Source: Lyophyllum atratum
Lineage: Eukaryota; Basidiomycota; Agaricomycetes; Agaricales; Lyophyllaceae
Direction: 5' to 3'
Length of the DNA stretch: 64,000 bases
NCBI GenBank assembly: GCA_014905825.1
Contig: JACGCN010000004.1
Span: 558,001-622,000, forward strand
Both the position numbers and the translations under genes were made by a program. How positions within the stretch are numbered: position 1 is the stretch's first letter; each line of letters starts with the position of its first letter. Of the stretch, positions 1 through 10,058 are shown piece after piece. The notes below the pieces were generated by a model. That model made no database searches. It had not been told where the DNA came from and saw only the letters and a list, made by a program, of their open reading frames with translations.

Positions 1-584
1 GAGTACTTGCATTTCTGGCAAATTCCTCCAGGGTGTCCTTGGCTGCATTAGCCTGTTCTGAGCGCTTTTTCTGGCGTGGCCTTTGTGTGTTGTCTTTAGC
101 CTGCTTCTGTGCCCTCTGATAAGCGAAGCATTTAGTCACATTATGACCAGGTTCGCAATGCCAGGTCAACTCTGTTCATAAGAGTTTGAAGTGACTCCTC
201 TTCCTCCTTTCTGATGGAGAATAAGTCGTCATAGGCATTAAAACGAGTGCCAGGGCGCTTTTGCAGATGCACTTTCTCTAGTGCTTTCCACATCTGCACA
301 GAGTCATCAGAGATTCCTTGAAAATGAATCCTCTGGTCAGGCTGGACCATTAAGTAGATGTGACCAGCTGCCTTCTCTGCTAGCAGTTCCCAGGCATCGA
401 CTGCAGCATGGTCCGTGGAGGTCTGGGGTGATGACACAGCAGGCAGAGTAGATTTGCCTGAAACGATGCGCCAGAGGCCCTGGGACATAAGCCAGGCTTG
501 CATTTCACCTGACCAGGTGGGATAATTGGTAGCATCGAGTTTGGCAAAGCCAAGTTTGGTGGTGTTGAAATTGGATGATGACAT
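1..584 (-). pseudogene. Copia retrotransposon gag remnant (runs off left edge)
   Basis: Gag-like protein of a Ty1/Copia element. The ATG at 584 opens MSSSNFNTTKLGFAKLD and is followed by the Copia gag layout: substrate-like NYPTWSGEMQAWL, then a helical region with MWKALEKVHLQKRPG. The frame stops at 141. Just beyond, another frame carries the second half of a CCHC zinc knuckle, CEPGHNVTKC, followed by a basic stretch running to position 1. The first half of the knuckle is missing, so a frame-breaking deletion joined the two pieces. The leader, primer-binding site and LTR lie upstream on the same strand (585-1291), so this is the 5' part of an element whose pol lies outside the window. The family call is firm; the protein is broken. 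Confidence 0.85.
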
Positions 585-917
585 GATGGCGCTTTGGGGT
601 GTTTTTAACACTATGAATCAAATGGAATACAACCAAGTTCCAGCAATAATGAGCTGGCAGGGTTCCAATTTGAGCCTTCAGGAATGTGTGCAGCAGGAAA
701 AGCGAGGTATAGTAAAGGTAGGTATGTAACTGCTGACTTCCCAGTTGTAACACCTCCCAGATCAACGGGGTTACCGCGATATTTCTGAGGTAGGTTATAA
801 GCAACACCCACTAAAGGGTAGAGGCCCAACAGTTGGAAGGCAAAGTAACTAAAGGGAGCTGCACACACTATAAAGGCAAGTGAGAATCAAAAAATCGAAC
901 TAAGCTCTTAGAGCGCG
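585..917 (-). other. Untranslated leader of the Copia element
   Basis: Stretch between the primer-binding site and the gag ATG of the element on this strand. No convincing reading frame is present. It probably holds the packaging signal and possibly a 5' intron, but neither can be read directly. Confidence 0.5.
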
Positions 918-929
918 GGGCCCATAACC
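918..929 (-). promoter_or_regulatory. Retrotransposon primer-binding site, half-tRNA-iMet type
   Basis: On the minus strand GGTTATGGGCCC directly follows the LTR terminus. It is complementary to the anticodon arm of eukaryotic initiator tRNA-Met, whose loop reads GGGCCCATAACC around the CAU anticodon. Priming from the middle of tRNA-iMet is the known mechanism of Drosophila copia and relatives. It independently supports the Copia assignment and fixes the LTR end at 930. Confidence 0.8.
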
Positions 930-1291
930 TGTTAGAACAGGCAAGCGCAGGGATGTCAGGTTAGACAGCTACAAGCTGAAGTCCGAAGTTAGAAACTGGT
1001 TTATTGAGGAACTGACTGATCTACTCACCTGAAGTCCGAAGTTAGAAACTGGGGACTTCAGGTCAATCTAATCTACTATATATACTGTGCACAAGAAGGC
1101 TGTGTGCACTGGTTAGATGGTAGCTAAGGAAACTGATCTGGTCAACAGGCAGTGTAGTAAGTCACCATCAAGATGGTGATGCAACCAACACAGCCTGCAA
1201 CACAGGAATGCTGTACAGTAACAACCATCAAGATGGTTGATGGGAGATAGGTTGGGAACGAGATTAGATAGCCCAGAAGGCGTTTCTAACA
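930..1291 (-). repeat. 5' LTR of Copia element (362 bp)
   Basis: Read on the minus strand it starts TGTTAGAA (1291) and ends TTCTAACA (930), a perfect 8-bp terminal inverted repeat. It contains a TATA-like AGTATATATAG and an AATAAA-type signal, expected for U3 and R. Two near-identical copies of a short TTTCTAACTTCGGAC motif lie near the 3' end. A second, truncated copy lies in the opposite orientation at 5385-5692. Confidence 0.9.
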
Positions 1292-1545
1292 GGTTGTGGC
1301 TGTGCAGGGTATATAACCTTATAGAGCACCCTATCCCCGCCATTTTGAGCCTGAAATGATCAAAATCGGTCAAGAATTGGATGAGTTATGATCAAAATAC
1401 TATCACCACATATTTGAAGCAACAGATTTACACCCAAGTCACCATTCTTACCATAACTTGGTCAATTCTTGACCGTTTTTGATGACCCCAGGCTCATTCT
1501 GAAGCTAAAAAGTAGTCAATTCCGCTTACATAGGCTACGTGAGCA
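1292..1545. other. Non-coding flank left of the palindromic repeat
   Basis: No coding region or recognisable repeat apart from low-complexity AT-rich sequence. It contains two similar inverted stretches around TTGACCGTTTTTGATGA / TGATCAAAATCGGTCAA that may be remains of a transposon end. Confidence 0.4.
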
Positions 1546-1672
1546 CAACCGGTTGCAGACCGGTCGAAACCGGTTGCGATTGCGGTTGTAGCAATTTCTA
1601 AACTTCTGCAACCGGTTGCAGTCGCAGTTGTTCAATGTTAGGTCAAAAAACCGGACCCAACCGGACCTTCGA
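1546..1672. repeat. Palindrome-rich repeat, probable DNA transposon end (copy 1)
   Basis: Contains two perfect CAACCGGTTG palindromes (1546-1555 and 1609-1618) plus further CCGGTT/GGTTGC motifs. It ends with AAACCGGACCCAACCGGACC. A related block in the same orientation lies at 7612-7805 and ends with a similar ACGGACCCGACCAGACTT. Clustered subterminal motifs of this kind are typical of hAT-like elements, but no transposase belonging to it is in the window. Confidence 0.55.
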
Positions 1673-1726
1673 ACACTACAGGCAACAGCAATCTCCTACC
1701 AGAGAAGGTTATGCTGATACAGCGCA

Positions 1727-4253
1727 ATGGACACGTCGTTGCTTTCACCTGTGTATGATTACATCTATCGTTCCGCAGAGCTCAAATCAATGTCGCTTGA
1801 CTGGATCTCGCAATGTACACGAATCAAGGGAGAACCGGCAGAGTCTACCTCAACTGATCCGGATGTTTCTGGTGATCTTGACGATGCAGCTGCACATGAA
1901 GTAGAACATGAGATGTTCCCCAAGGGCGGCGGTGTAGGCATCAAGAGACGGCATGGTGAATCCACTGTTTATCGTTTTGAAAACGGCCATCCCTTGGCAT
2001 CCACAGCACAACATTTTATGTGCGGATCCACAGCGTAGATCTGTGCCTAATGTAGTTGGTCGGGCATTACCCCGCCATGACAGAGGCGGTCGTGACTATT
2101 ACTGCAATACCATGCTCACCTTGTTTAAGCCGTGGAGGTCTGGCCTTGATTTGAAGGGCGATCATGGTTCTTGGGAGGAGGCATTTGTAGCAGCCAAATT
2201 TTCCCTCCGACATCAGACATACATGAAGAATTTGAACATTCAATACGAGTGCATGGATGCTCAGGATGACTTCCATGCCCAACTAAAAAAGGGTAAAACT
2301 GCTCACCTTCCCAGCTGGATGAATCTAGACGGATCTTTCATGGCTGACTTGCCAGCAAAGACCAGCAGATTGATGATTACACCTACGATTAAGGTGTTGC
2401 GGATGATGACGCTCTTGGCATCTCAGAAAATGTTGGAAAGCGCTATCTCGGGAAAAATGTCGTAATACAAGACATGATTAACATTGTAGACTGCTCTAAT
2501 TGGAGCAAGCCACAGGCTGATTTGCTTCCTGAGGATACTGACCTCATGCCAGAGCCACCAAGCCTTGATCAGCCTGGAACAAAGTGGAAAGCGTCTGTGG
2601 TGTCGGTGAGGGCCGCTATTTTAGACAATAGAACAAAGAATCCAAATGTTGTCGAAGTGGTCGATCGATCCTACTTGGAAAAAAAATGCAAGACTGGAAA
2701 GTGGAAGAAGACCATCAACTGTATCGCCTTAGACTTGCAGCTAAACGAGGAACAACATAGAGCATACTCAATCGTAACAAACCATGTAGTGAGTCAAAAC
2801 GCTGAACTGTTAAAAATGTACGTTGCTGGAATGGGGGGTACGGGGAGGTATTGCAAGCTTTAATCTTGTTTGAGGCAAGAGGTGAGTCCCACCGTTTTGT
2901 GGTGGTTGCCCCAACTGGTACAGCCGCTGCATTGTTGGGAGGGTCGACCTACCATTACATGCTTGGAATTTCGGATATGTATGAAGAAACCAAGAATGAG
3001 CTTTCACAGGTGAAGTCACGGCTGACCGGAGTGGATTATGTGTTTTTTGACAAAGTGTCAATGTTATCTTGTAAGAACCTCTATCAAATTAGTGCCAGAC
3101 TTGCGCATGTGCTAGAAAATCCAGAAATACCATTTGGAGGGAATATGATATTTGCAGGGGATTTTGCGCAACTTCCTCCGGTAATGGGTGAAGGTATCTC
3201 ACTATATAGCTGGACAGTAGGGACAAAAGGAAATAAAATCCATCAGCAGTCTGCTATTGGGAAGGCCCTTTGGCATCAAGTGACTGTTGTAGTTATCTTG
3301 CATAAAAACATGCGTCAAACGCACGTCTCTGTTGACGACAAAAAATTACGCACTGCATTGGAAAACATGCGGTACAAATTGTGTACACCTGGTGATCTGG
3401 TGTTCCCACGTTCCTTGCAGTCAAGCGACTCACTTGGTCATCAGTCTGTTGCTGAAAAGCAATTCTGGAATGTCTCCATAATTACATCTTTTAATGCTGA
3501 TAAAGACGCGATTAACATGGTTGGCTCTAAGAGGTTTGCGGCAGAGACCAACCAAACATTGACAGACTTTTTCTTGGAAGATCTTGTGACGCTGCCTGAA
3601 GCTGTAGAAGAGAGGGTGAAAAGGAAAGCAGCCGGAAACAAGACTAAAGTGAAAAAACAGCAAGTATCCAAAACGGTACAGCAGGAGCATCCCACAGGAT
3701 AGATCATATTCTTGGCAAGTTGTCCTTGTGCATCGGTATGCCCGTCATGATTCGCCTAAACACTGCGACGGAGCTATGTATCACGCGTAGCCAAGGGGGA
3801 TATGTTCACTCGTGGCAGTCTGGCCAGAGGACAGAGGATACTTGATACTCTCTTCGTACGTTTGAAGGATCCGCCAAAGAAAGTTCAATTGCTTGGGTTA
3901 CCAGAGAACGTGGTTCCACTTACTAACCATGGTAAGCACTGTCTGCGCGCTGCCAGATGACTCCAAGCTAAATGTGTCCCGGACACAAGTAGAAGTGCTG
4001 CCGAATTTCTCCATGACAGAGTATGCATCGCAAGGCAAGACAAGGGAATGGAATGTGGTCCATATCAGTAACTGTGCCTCCCATCATGCGACGAATTTGC
4101 GCTAAGGGCACGATAACGCTGCAGGGCTTTTCTGCACTCAATATCACAGGAGGTGCTTCTGGAGCCCTGCGACAGGAGTTTCGTGAGTTAGAGCTGCTTG
4201 ACGAAATAACCAGCCTATGGTATGTTGATTATATTGGACGGCGAAAATTCTGA
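1727..4253 (+). pseudogene. Helitron-type PIF1-like helicase, decayed
   Basis: Broken reading frames together match the C-terminal helicase part of fungal Helitron proteins. In order: YDYIYRSAELKSMSLDWI (about 1760), the YYCNTMLTLFKPWRSG linker (about 2095), LNEEQHRAYSIV (motif I region, about 2745), VVVAPTGTAAALLGG (about 2905), NMIFAGDFAQLPPV (about 3145) and the C-terminal ITGGASGALRQEFRELELL (about 4150). The Walker A stretch breaks at GMGGTG (about 2830): the Lys-Ser codons are gone and the frame shifts. Walker B reads FDK where DE is expected. More shifts lie at 3700-4100. No Rep nuclease domain was seen. It is clearly inactive. The family call rests on motif order; a host Pif1 origin is unlikely given this C-terminus. 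Confidence 0.82.
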
Positions 4254-5384
4254 ATGAGGGTGTGGTATGGAATTGTGAGTGTGGTTTGAAACGAAAACAT
4301 AAAATTTGAAGTTATAATAGCAGAGACTGATAGCTGCGCAGGACATCAATTGATCGAGGACACTACTACTACTCGGCGTCTACGCCAGGGATCAGGTTCG
4401 ACCGTCCGAGTCTCAGCCTGAATCTTACAAAGACCTGGGTCCCATATGGCAGTATCCTCTTGTGGCCGCCGCCGATGATGGTCTCCTATCCGATGTCGCA
4501 ACCAGCAAAGCCGAAGTCGTGGTCGTTGAACCAGCCGTCACTGCTGGAGATCTCGTCGTGGTACGTGCTATTAGAACTTGGATCTGCCGTTTAACGGCCC
4601 ACGGACCCCAGTTGCAAATTAAGTGTAGATTCCAGGAATGGGGGCTAAAGGATCTACTTTGCTTGAGAATCATGGTATTCGAAAGTATTGGGGATATGTG
4701 GGGTTTGGAAGATGGCTTTGGAATCACGTGTTTTGCGGACATGGCCCGTGATGTCGAACTAATGTGAAAGAGAACAGAATGGGAACTCTCTCCCATTCTT
4801 CATTTGTGAGCTTCAGCGCATCTATTTTTGCGCGTTTATCAATGCTTTCCGCCTTAAGTCCAAGCTCATATACAAATGTATCAACATGCTATGCCGACGG
4901 CGGTCAGGTATGGTTATACCAGGAGCGAAAGAATGACTTACTACTCTAAGAAACAGCGCGGTGGAGCATAACATACAATGATCCCCAACGGACCTTCATG
5001 TCAAGGAGCAGCTAGACTGGCACATGTCAACTTGATAGTCGACTTGTACCGCCCTCCAGGGTCCTGAGGTCAACAATTTGCTTCGCAAGGTCGGAAGAAG
5101 CCGCGGCTGTTAGAATCTGTGGGTAGTGATAGTGATAGTGATATTATGTGTATTCTTTCAACGAGTCGTACACAGCTTGCGGGAACTTAAGAAAGAACGA
5201 ATCATGATATGTCCGGTGAAGGACCACCGCACCGTTTGACTGAATGTCTTGATTTGGATGAGACAATGGTCGAAAGATTCAGCTACAGCACATTGTAAGA
5301 GTGAGAACAAGATAGCGCTCAACTAACATCGTTGCAGTCCTTCATGGCAATGACAACTGCCCGCGAGACAGGTCTCATATAATT
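4254..5384. other. Non-coding stretch between Helitron helicase and inverted LTR
   Basis: No gene could be supported. A reading frame without stops at about 4395-4760 begins at a GTG, not an ATG, and resembles no family I know. A short GTGATA microsatellite lies near 5127. The 3' end of a Helitron (CTRR after a hairpin) might be here, but I could not place it. Confidence 0.45.
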
Positions 5385-5692
5385 TGTTAGAAACGCTCTC
5401 TGGGCTATCTAATCTCGTTCACCTATCTCCCATCAATCATCTTGGTGGTTGTTACTGTACAGCATTCCTGTGTTGCAGGCTGTGTTAGTTGCATCACCAT
5501 CTTGATGGTGACTTACTACACTGCCTGTTGACCAGATCAGTTTCCTTAGCTACCATCTAACCAGTGCACACAGCCTTCTTGAGCACAGTATATATAGTAG
5601 ATTAGATTGACCTGAAGTCCCCAGTTTCTAACTTTGGACTTCAGGTGAGTAGATCAGTCAGTTCCTCAATAAACCAGTTTCTAACTTTGGAC
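5385..5692 (+). repeat. Truncated Copia LTR, inverted copy
   Basis: Begins TGTTAGAAACGC and matches the LTR at 930-1291 along its length with a few substitutions and one small gap. It ends abruptly after TTTCTAACTTTGGAC at 5692, lacking the last 50 bp or so, including the terminal TTCTAACA. Two of the differences are TTCGGA changed to TTTGGA, a CpG loss each. No Copia interior follows, so it is a solo or fragment LTR, apparently cut by the Harbinger-bearing segment to its right. Confidence 0.88.
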
Positions 5693-5899
5693 GCTGCGTT
5701 CGGATGCGAGAAGAATCCGACGAGAATCTGGATTCTAGTTCCCTTTTTTGGTAGTCGAAATTATCATCACATGTTTTGAGATCTCGTGAATTTGTGATGA
5801 TCTGTGACCACTGACGCATGTTGGATGCACAGCCCCTTCAATACCATCGTTCCCTTGTCCTACTGTCCCTTTCCACAGCCCTGGGCCACTGGTGACATC

Positions 5900-6855
5900 A
5901 TGAGCGACAATGCGGCATGGACCACCGAGGACGAAACCGCCCTGCTCACTTTCTTACTCTCCCACGCAGCCGCTGCTGGCAACTTCAAGATGGTCACATT
6001 CAACGCTGCACCCATTGTTGATCAGCTTATCACTTATTTGGTCCCTGACATTCATGGTCTGTTTACAGCTTCGTCGGATATGCCGTGCTATACAAGCCAT
6101 CCAGTACTCAAAATCCAGGTGGACGTGGTGTGACAAACGCGGTGCCAACATCATGAATGACATGGAAGATGCCTGGAACGCCTTCCTCAGGATTCCCAAG
6201 AAGGCCAAACCGTTCAAGAGCAAAGGCTGGGTCCATCTCGATAAGATGTCACAGCTCATGCCTGCCACCGCCCATTGCAGGCGATGTCTGGCCTCGAAAC
6301 CAGTGAGCAGGATCTGTTTACTCAGCAGGATGACGAGCAGGATCACCAGGAGGATCATCAGCAGACGGAGGATGCTGCGGACAAGGAGGATATTGATGCT
6401 CTCGCGGTTGCTCCCACCCTGGTGCGTAATTGCCCATTCTTTTCTCGATTTCTTGGCTCAGCCTCTGTTGCTAGATTATCCCCCCCACTCCCCCTTGTTC
6501 TTTTCGCAAGCGTGAGTGGGCTAGCTCGGCACCACCACCTTCTTCCAAGAAGTCTCGAGTCACTGCTGCTGAGGCATTTCGAGCCTCACGGTTTCGATCT
6601 CGCGCTTCGGGGACAACATCTGCAAGGTCCTTGCTGGTGATGCGTCTGAGCGCACCCCTCAACGTCACCGCAATCGTCAAGCGTGCACAGAAGGAAGACT
6701 GGCTTCCGAAGTCTGACTGACTCGTCTTATGTACGATCCTGGAGAGGGATATCAAGGCAGTCGATGCATACACCACCCTTGACGACGACGACGATGAGTT
6801 TTGCCAGATGTGGATCCTGGGTGGCAAGGCATGGGCTGCGTATGCATCTGCGTGA
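5900..6855 (+). pseudogene. Myb/SANT-like DNA-binding protein of a PIF/Harbinger element
   Basis: Accessory DNA-binding gene of Harbinger-type elements in Agaricomycetes. The ATG at 5900 opens MSDNAAWTTEDETALLTFLL, the start of a Myb_DNA-bind_3-like domain. The domain continues in another frame as RAIQAIQYSKSRWTWCDKRG and KPFKSKGWVHLDKM. Then come an acidic, Gln/Asp-rich linker (about 6275-6420) and a C-terminal part with KRAQKEDWLPKSD and DIKAVDAYTTLDDDDDEF. The gap where an intron should be (about 6045) is too short, the NACKNKW-like segment is missing, and an in-frame TGA at 6718-6720 sits where the family has Arg, consistent with CGA to TGA. The convergent transposase fragment at 6997-7473 supports the element identity. 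Confidence 0.75.
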
Positions 6856-6996
6856 TGTTCTGACTGGTTCGTTTTAACATTTTTTAATGACCATTCTGTC
6901 CTATCATAGTTCTTCTGTCTTTCTTGAACTTCAATACCCTATCTACCATTTATATATCCACACACTCGTTTATCTACACACTTGTTTGAATAATAA

Positions 6997-7473
6997 CTAT
7001 TCGTTCTCTGGGTCAAACTCATTCTCTAAGACCTCTGGGTGATCTCGCAGGAACTGTTGATAGCTGTCCCACATTCTCCTGGCAATGTGGTCCCAAAACA
7101 CCTCAGCTCTATCCTTCTCCTCCCGTGGTATCGACCCCTGTCCAGGCTCTCTGGCTGATGCTGTATGAGGATCAAGGTCGAGATCAGCAAGATAATTCTG
7201 GAGATCTGTTTCATCATGGTCCATAATGAAGTTGCGTACCGCAGCAAGTCCAGGGGGGATTTGAACAGACATGTCATATTGAGGCGCATGATTGAGAATA
7301 TTCCATCGTTTGTTGAGGACTCCGAAAATGCGCATGCCCAACTCAGAAAAAATGCGATCTGGATGGCCATGTATGAGTTGATTAACCCACGCCTGTCCAG
7401 AAAGTGCCGAAGTGTGATAAGGTTGCTTCCAATAATTTGTTTCTGAATAGAAAAGGGCAGCGACTCCCACCAT
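6997..7473 (-). pseudogene. PIF/Harbinger transposase with catalytic core deleted
   Basis: An uninterrupted 158-codon frame starts at an ATG (7473). Its first 48 residues match the N-terminal recognition part of fungal Harbinger transposases (PYHTSALSGQAWVNQLIHGH, then PDRIFSELGMR). It then jumps straight into the C-terminal end (IFGVLNKRWNILNHAPQYD, then PPGLAAVRNFIMDHDETD). The intervening 250 or so residues that carry the DDE nuclease triad are absent, yet the join is in frame. It cannot transpose. As a short frame-preserving deletion derivative it could be a step toward a MITE, or a domesticated fragment. Its acidic tail ends at 6997. Confidence 0.78.
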
Positions 7474-7972
7474 GTGAAGGAAGTATGTGGTTGCTACAAG
7501 AACTTGTTGTTGTAATGTTGCTTGATCTGCGTCTAGATTAGCTACTGATGTATATATAGTTCAATATAATTTGTTTGACTTAATATATTTCCGTGAGCTC
7601 TTGAGTGGCAATGACCGGTTGTGACCGACACAAAACCAGTCACAACCCAGTTGGGTCGCAACCGGTCAGAACCAGTTGTGCATGTCGATGCAACCGGTAA
7701 CGAGCGGTCTAGTTGTCGGTTGGCTCGGCCTCGTAAGTTGAGCGACTGCTCGCGGTCTTGGTTGTGGCAAAAATGTGCCAAGAAACGGACCCGACCAGAC
7801 TTTGAAAGCCTACTAATTGACATATTTGGTCAGTCAATCCACTCACCTTCCACTCACCTGTCATTAACGTTGACTGCTGTCTGGTGATGATGTGCGCTGT
7901 GAGAGCTGGCACACTGGATAGTATTTCTGGATTACTCAGAGGATCTAACCTATTACATGACTTGACTCATCA
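7474..7972. other. Non-coding stretch with palindromic repeat copy 2
   Basis: Between the Harbinger fragment and the unknown gene. Apart from the repeat at 7612-7805 and AT-rich DNA near 7545-7590, nothing recognisable is present. Confidence 0.4.
7612..7805. repeat. Palindrome-rich repeat, probable DNA transposon end (copy 2)
   Basis: Dense GGTTGTGACCG, CAACCGGT and ACCAGTTG motifs, ending with AAACGGACCCGACCAGACTT. Same motif type and orientation as 1546-1672, but more diverged and with longer spacing. Read as a second relic of the same element family. Confidence 0.5.
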
Positions 7973-9785
7973 TCATGTAACAGGAGATAGAATTTGTCTG
8001 ACTAGGTTCTCGACGCTGAAACCTTGAGTACTACACTTCGATATGCTGTGTAATAACACGGGAATCGCGTGAAGTGTCAGGAAGTCATCTCGGTATTTTG
8101 CGAACTTCCAGAGGACCTGTTGCATGGTAGAGAAATGGTGTTAATCAGAGTAGCGTAGAATGTCATGTACAAACTTGAGTATCGCAGGTGAAGGGTGCTC
8201 AATGGAGCCCAGAACCACGAATTTATGGTAATGCGACCGAGTGTTAGCATTGGACGCTGGAAGAATAGCTGTAGGCCATGCCAGTGTGTGTCCGAGTCAT
8301 TATATCAGTTGGTGTGGACGATGGGATGCATAGTACTTACCCGTGTTCTCTGGACCAATCCACCATCCCGGTGCTCCAGGCCCACCCGATGTATTCCAGT
8401 CAGCCCACACTTGGCTGACAGGTCTATCGTCGAACTTGCCCATGACGGCGATGATACAGGATGCTTCCCAAAAGTGCCACAGCACCACATAGATGTCGAC
8501 GTCGATAGGAGGAACGAATCCATATGATTTGAGGACGTAGTATCTAAGGAGTTCGAGCACGATTTTGAGCAGGAGGTGCCATCAAGCACATGTCAGCAGG
8601 AACAACCTCCAGTCCAAGCTATTGAAGAGAGCAATAAAGCTATCTTCGCTGCCCCTCCAGTCTCCAAATGACTGGGAATAGATGGATCAAGATTTCCTGG
8701 AGGTACGTGACGCAGATGACGGGGGATGGAGACTAGATGGTTTCTGAGAAAAGGGTGGTGGAGGTTAGTGACAGCCTTAGCGCCATGTTCTATCGAAGAA
8801 AAACATCAATGCCATGTACCAAAAAGAATAGCTCATCCATAGTCCTGAGGTCTACTCACCGTAGTCATCAGTGTCGTAAATTGCTCCACAATTGGGAAGG
8901 AGAAGAGATCTCCGAAGAGGAGGTTGAATGGTTCTGGATCAATCAGAGGTGACACCGCTGCCTTTCGGTCAATAACCATTGCGGTTACGGAGACGTTGGG
9001 ATGATGTTTCATGGCCTCACCGAAGTTGAGGAGAAGATTACCGACCACCTCTTCAATGCCATTCAGGCATGGCATTTGGTATTCAAAAAACTCGTCCCAT
9101 TCGTCACCAGCTGTAGGAAATTTGAGTTTCGCAAACAAGATATTCGCAACCTCGCGTGTGACTTGATTTGATACCATTCATATAATTCATTCAAAGAGAT
9201 AAATAAAATATATACATCCAGGATCCAGTTTGCCAAGATCTTTCGTTTGCGTTATGTTTCTATTATCAAACAGTATTCTGAGAGCTAGAAAGTGCAATCA
9301 GGTCAATAAACAGTGGTCATGGTGGCACACATGCGGCCACAAGGCAAGAAACTCAGGTGGAACCACATACCTGAAAGGACGGGCGAGAAGACCTTCGTCA
9401 TGACGTCTTCAAGTTGAGTAAGGATAGTCACACTGTTAACATGATATACTACTACAATGAATGCGGCAAACCACGAACCCTCAAATCGGTCTGTACGCAC
9501 AACATCGTAAGTGCCGAGTGACGCCCCCTCTATCAGAGTGAGCAGGATGATTGGCCATTTTGCATATGAGTCGACGAGGGCTTGCAAAAGAAGTCCGAGT
9601 CATTTAATAATTAGAGCTTAAAGTACCTGACTGAGAACCCTCCAGCGCTGTTCTCTTCCAGTGTCTGGCATATCATCGGGGCCAGGGGCGAGCCACAGGT
9701 TGGCGAGGAAGGGGGAGAAGGCTAGGGGACCAAGATCTTCATTGGGCCATTGGACTAGGGGTCGTGGGCGACTCAGAGCTGGCAT
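7973..9785 (-). CDS. Unrecognised multi-exon protein, possibly decayed
   Basis: I do not recognise the family. The ATG at 9785 opens MPALSRPRPLVQWPNED. A splice near 9627 joins exon 2 (ALVDSYAKWPIILLTLIEGA), which has a hydrophobic WFAAFIVVVYHV stretch. A long middle frame (8833-9177) contains DEWDEFFEYQMPCLNGIEEV. A later exon (about 8340-8560) reads LLRYYVLKSYGFVPPIDVD, followed by GGPGAPGWWIGPEN. The last exon begins VLWKFAKYRDDFLTLHA and stops at 7973. The donor-acceptor pair around 8115-8170 (GTACAT..CAACAG) is convincing. The joins near 9180-9330 and 8640-8830 are not resolved and may hide frame breaks. It lies between transposon relics, so it could be a captured host gene, a decaying paralogue or part of an unknown element. 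Confidence 0.4.
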
Positions 9786-10058
9786 CTGTAGGAAGATGCT
9801 CAGGATTATACTTCAACTCCCCTCAGGCCAGCTGCCTATATAAATGTTTCAGACAAACACGACTTGGCATAGCCCTCGTAGTAATTATAAACGGACTCGG
9901 AAGGCTTGGAGAATCTTGGTGTGGCAGTCACTTAACTTAGCATATGATAGCATTTGCTATCGAGGGTGACCTAGCATGAGGGTAGAAGAACTTGAAATAA
10001 TCTGTCGGAAGACTTGAAAGCCTACTAGACTCGGACGAGTCGGAAGTACTAACTTGGG

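Noticed and set aside
4385..4410. tRNA-like B-box (GGTTCGACC)
   Set aside because: No matching A-box or cloverleaf arms around it. No tRNA gene could be supported anywhere in the window.
4462..4767. Possible 101-codon gene beginning MAAADDGLL
   Set aside because: It starts at a GTG, has no recognisable family and lies in a relic region; probably a chance frame.
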